Below, piece after piece: positions 10,811 to 22,856 of a DNA stretch of 64,000 bases. A model generated the notes under the pieces. The model ran no database searches. It saw only the letters and a list, made by a program, of their open reading frames with translations, and was not told the DNA's origin. Within the stretch, counting starts at the first letter, position 1. Each line of letters opens with the position of its first letter. A program made the position numbers and the translations under genes. This DNA comes from Mesodorylaimus sp. YZB2_4 (taxonomy: Eukaryota > Nematoda > Enoplea > Dorylaimida > Dorylaimidae): the NCBI GenBank assembly GCA_030248295.1, contig JASANH010001212.1, forward strand, positions 465,516-529,515, in the 5' to 3' direction.

Positions 10811-13609
10811 ATGAGTCTGTCGAGCATGTCGTCGGTCACTTCGCCGATCGCGATGGAAAAGGGAGCCAGTAGCCTGAGCGTCGAATCTCAGCTGCGTTCG
10901 GCGGGAGTGCAGCGATTCTTGTATCGAGGAAAAAGGGTGGCCGTGTTCACGAGTGGAGGCGATTCGCAAGGTAAGACGCTGTTGTGGTGGGGAAGTGGTT
11001 GGGATTTGCATGGCATTCTGGAATGCAGGAATGAACTCGGCCTTGCGAGCTGTTGTGCGGATGGGGTTGTACTTGGGTTGCCGGGTCTACTTTATCCGAG
11101 AGGGTTACCAAGGCATGGTCGACGGTGGTCCCAACTTCATTAGCACAAAGTGGAACAGCGTGTCTGACATCATCCAAAAGGGCGGCACCATCATCGGCAG
11201 TGCCAGGTGCAAGGCATTCTACACCCGAGATGGCCGACTGAAAGCCACGGAGAACCTTCTCAAGTATCGGATCACCAACTTGGTGTGCATCGGTGGTGAT
11301 GGATCGTTGACTGGTAAGAGGGGCAGCCACAGACATGGGAACAGAGTGTTGTCAGTCCGGCCTGTCATTCTTTCATTTCAGGGGCCAACCTGTTGCGACA
11401 AGAATGGTCCGACCTGGTATCGGAGCTCGTCCGTTCCAGCCGCGTGCCCAAGGAGCGTCTGGACGACTGTGGGAACATCAACATCGTCGGTTTGGTGGGA
11501 TCGATCGACAACGACTTTTGTGGTACGGACATGACCATCGGTGCCGATACGGCATTGCATCGAATCGTGGAAGCGGTGGACGCGGTGACGGCCACTGCTC
11601 ACAGCCATCAGCGATCGTTCGTCATCGAAGTGATGGGACGTCATTGCGGCTATCTAGCCTTGGTGGCGGGCCTGTCGACCGAAGCTGACTGGATCTTCAT
11701 CCCCGAATGGCCATCGCCGGGTGACTGGCGCGAATTGATGTGCCAGAAAATGGAAAGATCGAGGCAGCAAGGTTAGTAGGTTCATTTCACTGATCAGAAA
11801 TAAGATCTGTCTTATTCAGGCCAAAGGAAAAACATCATCATCGTGGCTGAGGGGGCAATTGACAAAGAAGGAAATGCCATCTCGTCCGAAATGGTGCGCA
11901 AGACGATCGTCGAGCGTCTCAAGTTCGATACTCGGATCACCGTCTTGGGCCACGTACAACGAGGTGGATCACCGTCTGCTTTCGATCGCGTTCTCGGATG
12001 TCGCATGGGCGCCGAAGCCGTCATGGCTTTGATGGAAATGAACAACGCCAGCGATCCTTGCGTCGTTGCTCTCGACGGCAATCAGATGGTTCGTAAGCCG
12101 CTGATGCAATGCGTCGAGAAAACCAAGGAGGTAAGGTGCTGTTACGTCGTTTGCCCTTATTGGTAGTGAGTTGCTCCTGTTTAGGTGGTTAAAGCCATGA
12201 AAGAGAAAAACTTCGAAGCAGCAGCCGAGTTGCGCGGTCGGTCGTTCCAACGCAATCTGGAAATGTACAAGCTGCTGTACAGGATGCAGCCACCGTTGGA
12301 GAAGGACAATCTGAGCAAGGGCAACTCGTTCAACTTGGCCATCATGCACATCGGGCCACCCGCTTGCGGAATGAATGCCGTTGTCTGGTCATTCGCACGT
12401 TCCGGCATCTACCACAACTGCCGAGTGTTCGCGATCGAGGACTCGTTCGATGGACTGATTCGTGGTCAAATTAAGGTCATACGACCATATACGAATGTCA
12501 TTTTTCTTTTATAACTAGCATTTTACTGCAGGAAATGAAATGGATGGATGTGGTCGGTTGGGTGTCGCAGGGCGGATCAAAGTTGGGAACAAAGAGGCAA
12601 ACACCTGAGCGTTTCTTGGATCAAGTGGCTAAGTCATTGGAAGCGCACAAGATCCACGGGCTGGTGATGGTAGGCAGCTTCGACGCTTTTGAATCGGCCT
12701 TGCTCATGTGCGTGTATCGACGCCGCTATCGCCCTTTCTGCATCCCGATCGTGGTCATCCCTGCCACCATCAGCAACAACATCCCTGGCACTTCGTTCTC
12801 CCTGGGCACTGACACGGCCTTGAACGAGATCTGTCGGCAAATCGATACGATCAAGCAGTCGGCCACAGGTACCAAGAATCGAGTGTTCGTGATCGAGACC
12901 ATGGGCGGACACTGTGGCTACTTGGCTACCCTGTCAGCATTGGCTACAGGAGCAGACAATGCCTACGTCTTCGAGGAGAAATTCGGGGTCAAGGACATGA
13001 TGGTAAGCCATCCACAGCTCGTTTTCTTTGGGTATTTGTGCAGTTAGTTGTTGCAGGACGACGTGCGAGTGATCATCGAGAAGCTGAAGAAGGGCGTGCA
13101 GCGCTACCTGGTGACCTGCTGCGAAGGGGCCAACCCGAACTACACCACTGACTTTGTACGGCGTCTGTATGCGGAGGAAGGCAAGGACTACTTCACGGCA
13201 CGAAGCAACATCCTGAGCCACGCTCAGGAAGGAGGCTCGCCTTCCCCCTTCGACAGGAACTATGGTGAGCTTTGATCAGCGGGTGTCTCGGTAGTGGTCG
13301 ATTCGGAACCCGTTTTCAGCAACAAAGCTGGCTGCGCGAGCCATCGAATTCCTGATCAAGCAAGCCAATGAGAACAAACAAAAGGATGGAACTGTGTTCA
13401 CCAAACTGGACGAGTCGGTGGTGCTGGTGGGCGTGGTCCAACGTCAGATGCTCTTCACCCCCGTCCAGAATCTTCGTGCCGAGGTCAGCTTCGACTATCG
13501 CCTGCCGAGAAGCCAATGGTGGTTGTCCTTGCGCCCACTGTTGCGCATCCTGGCCAAACACGAAAGCATCTACGAAGCCGAGGCCGTCGAAGAGGGAAAG
13601 ACCGCTTAG
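10811..13609 (+). CDS. PFK: ATP-dependent 6-phosphofructokinase
   Basis: Eight exons (10811-10970, 11029-11313, 11382-11771, 11820-12130, 12185-12475, 12532-13002, 13057-13264, 13320-13609) give 801 residues, the usual size of the duplicated animal enzyme. It phosphorylates fructose 6-phosphate to fructose 1,6-bisphosphate, the committed glycolytic step in the cytosol. The catalytic N-half keeps [10 protein letters not shown] and [10 protein letters not shown] (ATP site), [10 protein letters not shown] with the catalytic Asp, [12 protein letters not shown] (substrate) and [14 protein letters not shown]. The C-half repeats the fold with [24 protein letters not shown] and [11 protein letters not shown], normally an effector-binding half. 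Exons are GC-richer than neighbouring genes, which suggests strong codon bias. No reading-frame damage is seen. Vertebrate muscle, liver and platelet isoform labels do not apply. Confidence 0.97.
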
Positions 13610-14098
13610 GTGTGCCAGCTCCAGATGATCAGGCTACGAGAGGAATGTGATGCTCTCTCGACCTTGAAATGTTGGTGTGCTATGTACATGAAGGAACTCT
13701 TTGTGTACGTGGAACAAATCACCACAGGACTCTCAGATGTGTCCTAAAGATGAAAACGCGATGGCGGAGAGCACGAATCAAAGTAGGTAGGTCATAAAGC
13801 AATCCCACTGGATTCGATTTCGCCTTGATGAGCACAGATTCGAGACGAGGAAGTTCATGCAGGGCCCAGTGCCAACTTTTCCGAGCGCGGGTGCGACTGC
13901 GAGTAAGGAGCGACCGAGGTCTGACAAGGGAGCCCAATAAGCTTCCAGTTTGATGTAATCCTTGCTTACAGCTCCACCTGCCAGCTATTGTACGTGATTT
14001 GTGACTGGGCAGTGCTGCTCTAACAGTTCTAGGGGCATACTGTAATCGCATGGGTTCCCGCATACCTTTTCACTCCTCGTGACTGGACATGTGCTTAC
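13610..14098. other. 3' flank of PFK and of the minus-strand gene
   Basis: The stretch holds the PFK 3' untranslated region and probably the terminal exon of the minus-strand gene at 14099-15190. Two phase-compatible candidates exist for that exon, after acceptors near 14044 and near 13744; each would add only a few residues before a stop. Confidence 0.4.
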
Positions 14099-15190
14099 CT
14101 CTGTCATGCCGTAGTTGAACATGCTTCAGTTTCTCCTCGATTTCCTGCCGCAGCTTTTCGCCTCTCCAGGCCAGCTTTTCTCTGATCTCCTTCATGGTGT
14201 TATCCTTCCGTTCAATATTTATCAGTATGGTCGTGCCCGGTGAAGGTGTCGTGGTGAAGCGTTTAGATGGCGACGGGGTCCTTCCTTGCCTGCTCGTATT
14301 GGTGTCCCCGCGTTTTAGGTCTGATGCACGATCAGAGTTTGACGATAGCACAAGGCGAACATCTCTGGCATCGATGTCGGGTAGCGATGCATCTGTGGGG
14401 GGCGCTGATCCGCAGTAACCGTTGGGCATTGACTTAATTGGGTGAGACCAGTGCGAGTGGTCGTTCGAACATCGACTGCAATTGGTGCATCGATTGCGAC
14501 TGCCATACAGACGATCAGAGATGGCTTGAATGCGACTCGAGCTGCGGGTCGACTGATACCCACTGCTGCCAGATCGATTGCTTAGCTCTATTGGCTTCTT
14601 TTCTATCCTGCAAGTCAGCAGAGTTTCCTATCGGTTATTCAGGGGAGTGCATTCAGCTTGGCGCGCCCGATATTTCACATGCAATGCTGCTAGGTGTGAG
14701 TTAGTTTCCAATGAGTCACAGTTTCTTATTGAGGCACGCATACTGTTTTACAGCAGGGGGTGCAAACGCGTCTGGAGCTAGAGAGCATGCAGGCACAAAG
14801 ACCTCAGCAGGCCAGCTGGCTATTCTCTCCGATCGAAGTTCCCTGCATATTCTAATGTACTCATTGTTTGGCGCGGTGGGTAAACGTTCTGATGGGAGTC
14901 ATGGAACAAAAGGGTGACGAGTGCTGCGAATCTTACCACTCTTCCAAGACAGGACTCGTCGTTTTTAACGGAGCTGTGACCAGACCCGATCGCAATGGCA
15001 GCACCAGTCGGCCACTGTCCGCCGAGAATGGCCTGAAACAGGGGCAAGAAAAATTGCCAGAGCTGATCCAATTAGACGGGTGTCACTAACGCGTCGTAGT
15101 ATTTGAATCGATTCACTCCTCCCACGTCGCCGCTGCAGTCGAGTCGAGCTTGCACGACAGGTGACACGAAATGGGTCTTTTCCGTGGGGT
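14099..15190 (-). CDS. Unrecognised Ser/Arg-rich protein with C-terminal coiled coil (partial)
   Basis: Three internal exons read in one continuous frame with matching phases and GT-AG junctions: 15091-15190, 14937-15032 and 14099-14607. The product includes DCSGDVGGVNRFKYYDAPF, a basic Ser-rich stretch (SGSSGYQSTRSSSRIQAISD), a Cys/His cluster (RCTNCSRCSNDHSHWSH) and a charged helix (MKEIREKLAWRGEKLRQEIE). I do not recognise the family; a cytoskeletal or scaffold protein would fit the composition, but that is a guess. The 5' end continues upstream; a phase-compatible exon ending at 15325 is possible. The 3' terminal exon is unresolved. Confidence 0.5.
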
Positions 15191-17154
15191 CTATAAGAAC
15201 CACGAATTAAAGATCCAGCAAACATGCGAATGAGAAAACAGTCCTCTTTGGGCATGAATGTTCAAAAAGTCTACGATAATAAGATGCGCCGTGTCCAAGC
15301 AACAGAAGTCGGAATTGAGGTTACCAAGGTTGCATGTGGACACGGAAGCGTGACGGACGGAAGCCTCAGCTTTTCTGGGATAATTGAAAGGGGTGCGCAG
15401 GAAAGTGAACGGGATATTGTCGATGAGACAGCTATTCATGTGAATGAGAAGCGTGTGCTTGACCAGGTGTCGAGACAAAGGAACAAGTGGAATAGGATAT
15501 GGGAGCAGGACAGGTGAGGACGTCAATAATGCAATCGGCCATACGCACTGAAGGATAGATGGTAAGGCTGTGAAGTGACCATCTATATACGTGGCATCCA
15601 TGTCCACGCTTTACATGCCTCATCCATGAATATGTCAAGAAGGTGCGACAAAGGTGCCTACATTACATATGCATTAAGGTGCGACTGCCTTCACAATACA
15701 GTCATCCTGGCAGGTAAAGCAATCAGGTAGTGCCGTATAACATGCAGGATTGCTAAAGCAGCAGCTGGGCACCATTGCTTACTCTCCTCTCCACTCGTTA
15801 GGCTCTTTTCCTTTCCACTCTTTCTGGCCGTTCTCGCACTGTGGTGACCATTGGTCATCTGGTTTACCACCGGGTCGGCCATATTCGGATCCTGAAACTC
15901 ATTTTATGTGCGGATCAGAATTCAATGATCCCTGTTTCAGTCCTAATCTCAAAAAGGCATCATCTGTTAGTCCTTACCGATCGAGCAGAGATTATCTTTT
16001 CTTTGGTCTTAATCATTTCATTCAGGTCCGAGTGAACTCGAAATAGGTTCAGCAGTCACCAATATTCGGCCCGCACAAAGGGTGCCCCTCTCTATCAGCT
16101 TATCCCGATTGCGTGACAAGCATTCGGCGAACAAAGCTCTCGCAGACTGGATTCACAGAGAAGAGCGAATAGTGAATTGTGCCGGTTGCTATGTAGTCGC
16201 CCGTTTCCAATAAACTGCCTTACCTCCCACCGTTTCTGACTAAGCCCAGGTATACACATCGATTTGTATATTAGCCTTGAGTTCGAGCAAAGAATTCTGG
16301 GACAGATCGATACATGGAAACGAGCTTGCTTCTATCGTTGCGCAGGACCCGACGGGGGTAGGGGGGGGCAGGTGGATTGACGTGACGATGGCAAGGAAAT
16401 AAAGATAAAATTTAATAGAATATACCCACCGACAGAGATGTAATTAGAAGGTTTTCCGACGATAAACCAAAGTGGTGACAGGCCGCGAATGGAAAGAGAA
16501 TACGAAAAAGACGATTGTGCCACCTTGTGCATTGCTTTGGGCCATCCGACAGCGCCAGCAATATATAGAACGGGTGAAAAATGGCTCTTTCGCGAGACTA
16601 CTCAGACAACAAGTTAATAGTGCCCTCGATAAAGCGGTAGCTATCAGCCAGGATAAATCGGAGTAATTATCCGACTATCCAGTTGTCCCAACTCAAAATA
16701 TCCGGGCAGATGTTTTGCTTTAGTGAGACCACATTGGAGACTCCTGCATTGTTTGTTTAGATCCTACATCGTGGCAAATAAATAACTGGTGCAAAAACTG
16801 AGCGACTAAATTAGGCCATTAGACTTGAATAAAGCCAAATTAGAAGGCACACAGGCAAAAACTTGTGGTTTAAGTGCCGGACTCGCTCGCCTGGATCAGC
16901 TGAAGGTTCAGGGCATCAGGGATTGAGATTCCGTGTGTGTGCGCCTCGGTTTCTAACTCTGACGTAAGTCTCATTCTGCGATACATCATGTTTGGACCAA
17001 ATTATTCCAGTCGCACTGATATTCCTAGGATTGGATTGGTTGATCCACTGACTCGGCTTTTGGGAAATATACAGCCTCAAGCCATACCGGATCGCTGATT
17101 CAAAGTGGTAGCAGGTGTACTGCTTATAATCCAAAACAATTCATGGCGCTGGTC
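15191..17154. other. No gene supported
   Basis: Apart from a possible upstream exon of the minus-strand gene near 15325-15520, I see only short unsupported frames. There are G-rich runs near 16355-16372. Composition is mixed and looks like decayed repeat sequence. Confidence 0.4.
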
Positions 17155-17300
17155 TTATATAACTGCTGGTGTCCAATGTAACCAGCATTAGCTGTCTGGA
17201 GATCAGTACTCCACTGGTTGATGCTTCAGCCGCAGGTATAGTCACAAGACGTGCTTTGGTCAAGCTGGGGTTTTTCTCCTAGAAACTTTGGTCTGTCGCA
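17155..17300 (+). repeat. SINE-like repeat, family A (diverged)
   Basis: Recognised by GGTTGATGCTTCAGCCGCAG followed by TATAGTCACAAGACGTGC, the same order as in the copies at 1885 and 42045. Confidence 0.5.
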
Positions 17301-17479
17301 TCCTAATTTACTGTGCGTCCGCCTATCAGAGGGTAGAGGTGGGCTTGATACATGCTATTCGTGGAAATCGTTGTATTTCCGTGTTGTCATAACCTGCAGA
17401 AATGCTGCGGTAAGAGAAACAGTGGAACCTTGGTGACTGCCTTAGCTACCAGGAAATGCTAGCCTGTCTCCCTTGGTGA

Positions 17480-17735
17480 GGTAGCCATGTTTACTTGATA
17501 TCATGCCAGCCATGCGAGCACCTAACCAGCGTGTCTCTCCACTTGGGACACCTCGACCGTACTAGGTGAGTCACCCACGGCCTGGCGTGCAAGGTCAGCG
17601 AGGGTTTATGGCTCGCAAACCGACTTCTGTTACCAGGGATCGAACCCGGGACGAGCCTAGCCACTCGCTCCCAAGCAGTATGGAGAGACGAGTACCCGAA
17701 CCGCTGCACCACCGCGGCCGCCCCGACTTCGAGCT
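17480..17735 (-). repeat. tRNA-derived SINE
   Basis: On the minus strand the element starts with a tRNA-like head: an A box (GGTGCAGCGGTT) and a B box (GGGTTCGATCCC) about 60 bases later, the internal RNA polymerase III promoter arrangement. The body that follows contains GTGGGTGACTCACCTAGTAC, matching the family B body at 49500-49545. The head does not fold as an intact tRNA, so I do not call a tRNA gene. Confidence 0.7.
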
Positions 17736-18390
17736 GGTGATATCCTTTGCACGTATCCCGTTGGTTTCACTTCGAGCTAGCAAGTAGGTATCTGATACTT
17801 GGTTCAAGTGTTGGCCATATTCGCTGAATACTCCACTACTTCGACTGTTTGAACAAGCGACACGCTGCTTTCTTGTAATGATGTGTCATTTCTTTTACTT
17901 ATGTGCGTCTTTGTGTGTGTGTACGCGCAATTCTGATTCTACAAGAAATTCTTTGAGAAAAACAAGGCCTCTTATCCCGTTATTATACTGTAACCGTTGA
18001 CATCAATGACGCACAGTACATATACGGCAAGTGATATGAAAACGTGATTGCTGACCTCTGCGTCGTTCTAGTGAAGTCTTGGTGAGATGGCTGGAATGCA
18101 ATCCCCTAATTTTAGTGAGTGGAAGAAAGCGACGAGGTGAAATTCCAAACCAGTCAGTATTGCGTGGCTCATTTATTAGAGCTAGCCTACGTCAGTGTTC
18201 AATCGACCCTACAAGCTCCCCAAGGACGAACGCCGAATCACGGCACCATCGCGCGACCTGACCCGACCTGACCGTGCTTACACATGTGGAACGCATGTCT
18301 CAAACTCGACCCGGTCACCCGTTATCTTCCGACACCCAGAACACAGTCTCATCGGACAGACATTGCACGCACAGTCACCACCGAGGCACA
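17736..18390. other. 3' flank of duplicated gene, no other gene seen
   Basis: From about 18136 the sequence is part of the segmental duplication and corresponds to the 3' untranslated region of the duplicated gene. The 17736-18135 part is AT-rich with a GTGTGTGTGT run near 17913 and no supported frame. Confidence 0.5.
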
Positions 18391-20265
18391 TCATCGATCG
18401 CAAATCACTTGGCGGGCTGGCCGAGCTTCGAGCCGAACACATTCATGAACACTTCTTGGATGATGGGGAACGAGACTTGACCCTTGTCGTCGGCCTCCGT
18501 CTTCAGCTAGGCCTTGGCCTGGTTCACTTCGTCCGCCGTCCAGCATCTCGATCGGCACCGTCACGCCCTGACCCATCTGCTTCAGTTTCTGAAAAGGGAA
18601 TGCGCGTCAGCCGACACCGCCTCTCGCCCAACCGAGTCCTTACCTCGAACACCTCCAGGAAGTTCATCTCGCCACCAGGGGCACCGGCCGCAACGGGAGA
18701 CTTGGTACTGGCAGTGGCGGGAGACGCCGTCACGGGGGAAGCCGACTTGCCTGTGCCGCCTGATTGCTTGCCGGAGGTCGGGGCTGGCTGGGCTGTGCTC
18801 TTGTCGATGATGGTGCTGAAATGAGAGCATGCTCTTTCGAGTAAGATCACGACCAATGGGACTTACCGGAAGGAGACGGCCATGGGGTCCTGCTGGTTGA
18901 TCGACCGCAACGTCATGGCCACGCTCTTTTCTCGATCCAGTTCGGCCACGTTCGTACCGATGAGCAGGATGTTGGTCAGGTCTTCGATCAGGGCCCTCGC
19001 CGCCGGGTGTCCCGCCGCGTCCAGGTGCGTGAAGTTGGCTCGTTGCGGTCCGCAGGCCATGTGCCCCGCCAGGGAGGTCGTGATGGGCATGGAGGCGAAT
19101 TGCTTGTCTTTCGGCACGTCCACGATCTGAAACACACAACTCGTCAGCGGCGGTCAGGAAAAGCCGAGTACACTAGCTTACCTGGTAGTAGCCAGCCTTG
19201 GCCGCGCCCCATGGCACTGGGCCATAGGGCTGCCCGAGGCGGCGGTAGGTGGCCGCTCGACCGTCCTTGGCCGCATCCATTCGATCGGCGACGGCGTCCC
19301 AGAGTTGATCGGGCGTGAACGTGGCGGCGGGTACCTTGGCGGTGATCTCGTCCACTTCGGCCGTGTCCACCACTCCGGAGCTGACCAAGGCGAGCACGGC
19401 GGGTTTGAGGACGGCTTGGGGCAGCGACATGATCTTGGCCAGTTCTTGCAGCACGTCGACGGTCTCTTGCAGCACCGGTTGCTTCGATTCTTTGACGGCC
19501 TCGTCCACTTTGCCCATGGCTGCCAGCAACGTTGGGCTCGCCTTCGGCTGAAACCGACGAGAGCCCTGCTCCCCTGGGGACCCGACTCGTACAAGGCAGC
19601 TACTTACGTCGGACGCTTGCTTGACTTGATCGGTGGCCGCGGCGAACGGGCCGCTTTTGAAGTCTTTGCCGAGGGGCAGCTTTTGCTGGGCGATGCGTTG
19701 GAGACGGAAATGCGGTTTCAGGAAGTGCTTGCACGTCGCTCGAGCGTACGACACTTGGCTTCGCAACGACGGCGGGACCTGCTTGACCGTGGCCAGGGCC
19801 TCGAACAGGGACGACAGGAACTGCGCTTTGTTGTGCATGGCGATCGGATCGGGCTGAAAATGAAGAAAAGAGTTATGATGAGGAGAAGGCGGAAAGGCCG
19901 ATGACTTACGGCAGCCATTCTTCGCACACTTCGACTCGACGATCAACCAAATCACTCGCACACGACACGATTCGACTTCGACTTCGACACGGGAGCTCAC
20001 TTTCGAAGAAGCGCTCACGACGGGCAGCGAAAGGAGGAATGACGAGGCAGGTGAGGAGCGGGTCCTCCTGAAATCGACCAGTGTAAAGTAACCGGAAGTA
20101 GCCAATCAGGAGCCTGTTCCTATGGTCACGTGACATTGAACACTGTAAAGTTCGTGAGGAAGGTGTAAATATAACCCTGGGGAAGTTTCATGCAAAATAG
20201 TCTCTGTGCGGCAAATCTCATCGCATGCTTATCAGTGAACTTTGGACGTACGATGGCTTTCGCAG
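18136..20265. repeat. Segmental duplication, copy 1
   Basis: About 2.1 kb, nearly identical and in the same orientation to 59103-61290. The exonic offset is exactly 41,005 bp. Identity is almost complete across exons 2 and 3 and falls off in both flanks; the upstream flank (beyond about 20130) is recognisable but diverged. A 38-bp deletion in the last exon distinguishes this copy. Confidence 0.9.
18391..19918 (-). CDS. Unrecognised duplicated protein, copy 1, frameshifted C-terminus
   Basis: Six exons correspond to the intact copy at 59372-60923: 19910-19918, 19608-19853, 19182-19547, 18867-19126, 18644-18815 and the last from 18588. Exons 1-5 are open and almost identical to copy 2. In the last exon 38 bases are missing, relative to copy 2, just after the codons for IEMLD. 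The shifted frame then reads about 43 unrelated, Arg/Gly-rich residues to a stop at 18391, instead of the conserved FAQLVSGNV tail that would end at 18405. The C-terminal EF-hand-like segment is therefore lost. It may be an incipient pseudogene or a variant protein; splice sites are all intact. Confidence 0.65.
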
Positions 20266-22856
20266 CCAGCGGCTTGGTTTTGGGCTGCACTGTTGATGGT
20301 ATGTTGCCATTCCATCCTCCGATTGCAGTTATCTTCCAGCATGCTCTCTGAATACCGTTTCTTAGCTTCTGACAGCAATAGTTGGATCCACACCATAGCC
20401 ATGACTTGATCGCCATCGCAGTCGCAGCTCTGTCTGGCTGACCCCATGGTCAAAATGAAGCTAAGGAGGTTAGGTTGGATACAGAGCTTTCTCGACGCCT
20501 CCGCTACCCTGTGCTCTGGGGTGAGCCAGATGCTCAAGGATCCGTTTGTCTGGGGCATGTTCTTCGTGCTGGTCAAGTTACACCAAGTCTATAAGACCAC
20601 GTGTCTTATAGAATAGGTTTATTACTCGACCGCACCGAGTACGCACAGGCATAACCACTGATTAGTCGAACGAGCGTCAAGCCAAAGAGCAAGAGTGCAC
20701 TGACACAGAACAACAAACAACACAAATCAGACAAAGGGAGACGAGTTCCACACACAGCAATCCCCAGATATCACCAGACAGGCCTGATTAGACGATGTCG
20801 CACTCATTTACATAACTTGATCTTTATTCCCCCTTACAGGTCCAGCTGTCGCAGAAGAAGGCCAAGGAAGAGTCAGGTGGTGGTTTGGAGCACAGAGAAT
20901 TCAATTGGCATTCCAGTAAAATTTGCAACAAGAGCGTTGTTTTCGGAAGAATTTTGAGTTTTAACTCAAACGACGCACACCAGGCGCCATACTTGATCAG
21001 TAATGCGTTATGTTACTGTGCCAACTACCTGCCATATTTAGAACTGACTCCGCTTCACCAGCGCTGCCTGGTGACTCCGCTAGGTACCTTGGCCTTCATT
21101 CTTACCCCCGTTCACTTCTTACTCCTTTACCGTTGTCTGGGCATCACAGTCGACCAAGGGGGCAGTCATATACTGACGCGCCTTACCAGTATTATCTCAC
21201 CAAATCAATCAATCAATGGACATGCAGTGCTGACCTACATACTGGGGTGTGTTCGGCCCCTCACGCTGACGGAATTCGCCTCGGACAAGATAGTGGGCTT
21301 CCCCATCTACTGGCAAGCCAATTGCATCTCCCTGCACTGGCTCTACCTGCCTGTCGTCCGAGGACCTGGGGAACTCCAGAGGATGATCTTCTGTCCCCTG
21401 TTTAAGCGTCCCTACCGGCCTCGTTGCCTGCTGGGTTAGGCGTCTGCCTGTCACGCCAGGTGCGCAGTTACGGGCGAGTGTTCGACTCGTGGACCGGTAA
21501 ATCATTTCGTGTAAAATGTGTCCCTTCACCCTCGAGTGCGCAAAAGCGTTTGGTGATGTGGTAAAACATGAACATGAACATGAACTTATCATTCACCTTG
21601 CTTGCAGTTGTCACCAATGAATTATGGGATTTTTAAGTGAAGCAAGAAGCGCAAGAGGCCCCACCAGATTCGGCTGATCGCGCCGACGACGGGAAACGAG
21701 TCGATGGCAGCGAGCTACGAGCAACAGCTGATGGACAAAGATCAGGCAGTGATTATGCCTGAGTGATGGGAAATGATCGGCACATGTGAATCAGTCTGAG
21801 TCTTGTAATGTGTGCTAAAAATGATTTTGATCACGTGGTCAAAGCAGCCGAACCAGCAGAAAGCACGGGTTGCATGTGGACAAAACAATGATACCAATGG
21901 ACAGAGAAGCGGCCACCGCGACTGCACCAGGACTCCTTGACACGCGCTCAATAGACTCGGCGAAGGGAACACTGACGATGGGATGCAGCCTCATACAAGC
22001 AGGGTCCTGTACACTACTGTGTACACGGCGCTGGTGCTGGCATTGACTAGCTTTATGGAGACAAATGGTGCAAAATACAGATTTGTCTGCTTGGCTGATC
22101 TTCATCCCCTAAAGCCACCATCTTAGGGGTCCCTACTCGGATGGACCTCTGCAGGTTCGAATATTTCACTGCGTGGTCTCCCCGCGACAGCGAGGGTTGG
22201 AAGACCAAAACCAGCAACTGGTCTAAACGCATATAGTAGCCCGTGTGGTAACCTGAAGGAAATCCCTGCCTTGCAGAATCATCCTGCCGTGGTCTACATC
22301 AGGAACTTTTACACTTTGGGTAAACAAAGCAGGAAGCGGCTTTCTTATGATATGCTTGGCTGACAGACGCAACTCTCATACGTCAACGTAGTGTAAAAGA
22401 AATAGATTTCTGCAACAGGCATGTGTGCTATGCTGCGTGATAATGACCAACAGCCGCCATGTAATTTTAAACTCGCGCCTTTTATGTGCTAAGCATAGCT
22501 TACTTGCTTTCCGGTGTCCGCAACCTGCCCGTGGTCCCGTGTGCGCGTACCGTTCTCTCTCTAGCGGGCAGGTACATTGATCATGTTTCAAGGGGCCGTA
22601 TACTAAAGTGTAAAGGAATTTTGCATGTTTATTATTCTCAAAATGGTCCTTCGATCGACAACTTTTAGTGTTATTGGTACGAAGGCGCAATAGAGAACTC
22701 TTTCAAGAAATCAAAATCGAGACAAATCTGTGCGGGTAAGAAGAAGTTGGAAAAAAGGTAAGATTGAGGCCACGGGACGTGTTTTATTGCCGCATTGTTT
22801 TTATGGTCCTGTTGCTAACACTATCGTCTGATATTGTTATAGGGTATCTCTGGACA
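20266..22856. other. No gene supported; repeats and a short hairpin
   Basis: A 184-codon frame at 20885-21439 (+) and overlapping minus frames exist, but they show no family, no splice context and uneven composition. An exact 10-bp inverted repeat (TCTATAAGAC, 5-base spacer, GTCTTATAGA) lies at 20588-20612. A B-box-like GCAGGTTCGAA near 22151 recurs near 62962, indicating a dispersed repeat. Acceptor-like TTGTTATAG ends at 22842, 14 bases before the PWWP gene ATG. Confidence 0.4.

Noticed and set aside
19305-19904. 199-codon plus-strand frame (and its twin at 60310-60909)
   Set aside because: It lies antisense to exons 2-3 of the duplicated gene; strong GC-ending codon bias on the minus strand leaves this frame open by chance.
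20885-21439. 184-codon open frame on the plus strand
   Set aside because: It has no recognisable family, no splice or start context and a composition like the surrounding repeat; several overlapping frames on both strands are equally long.
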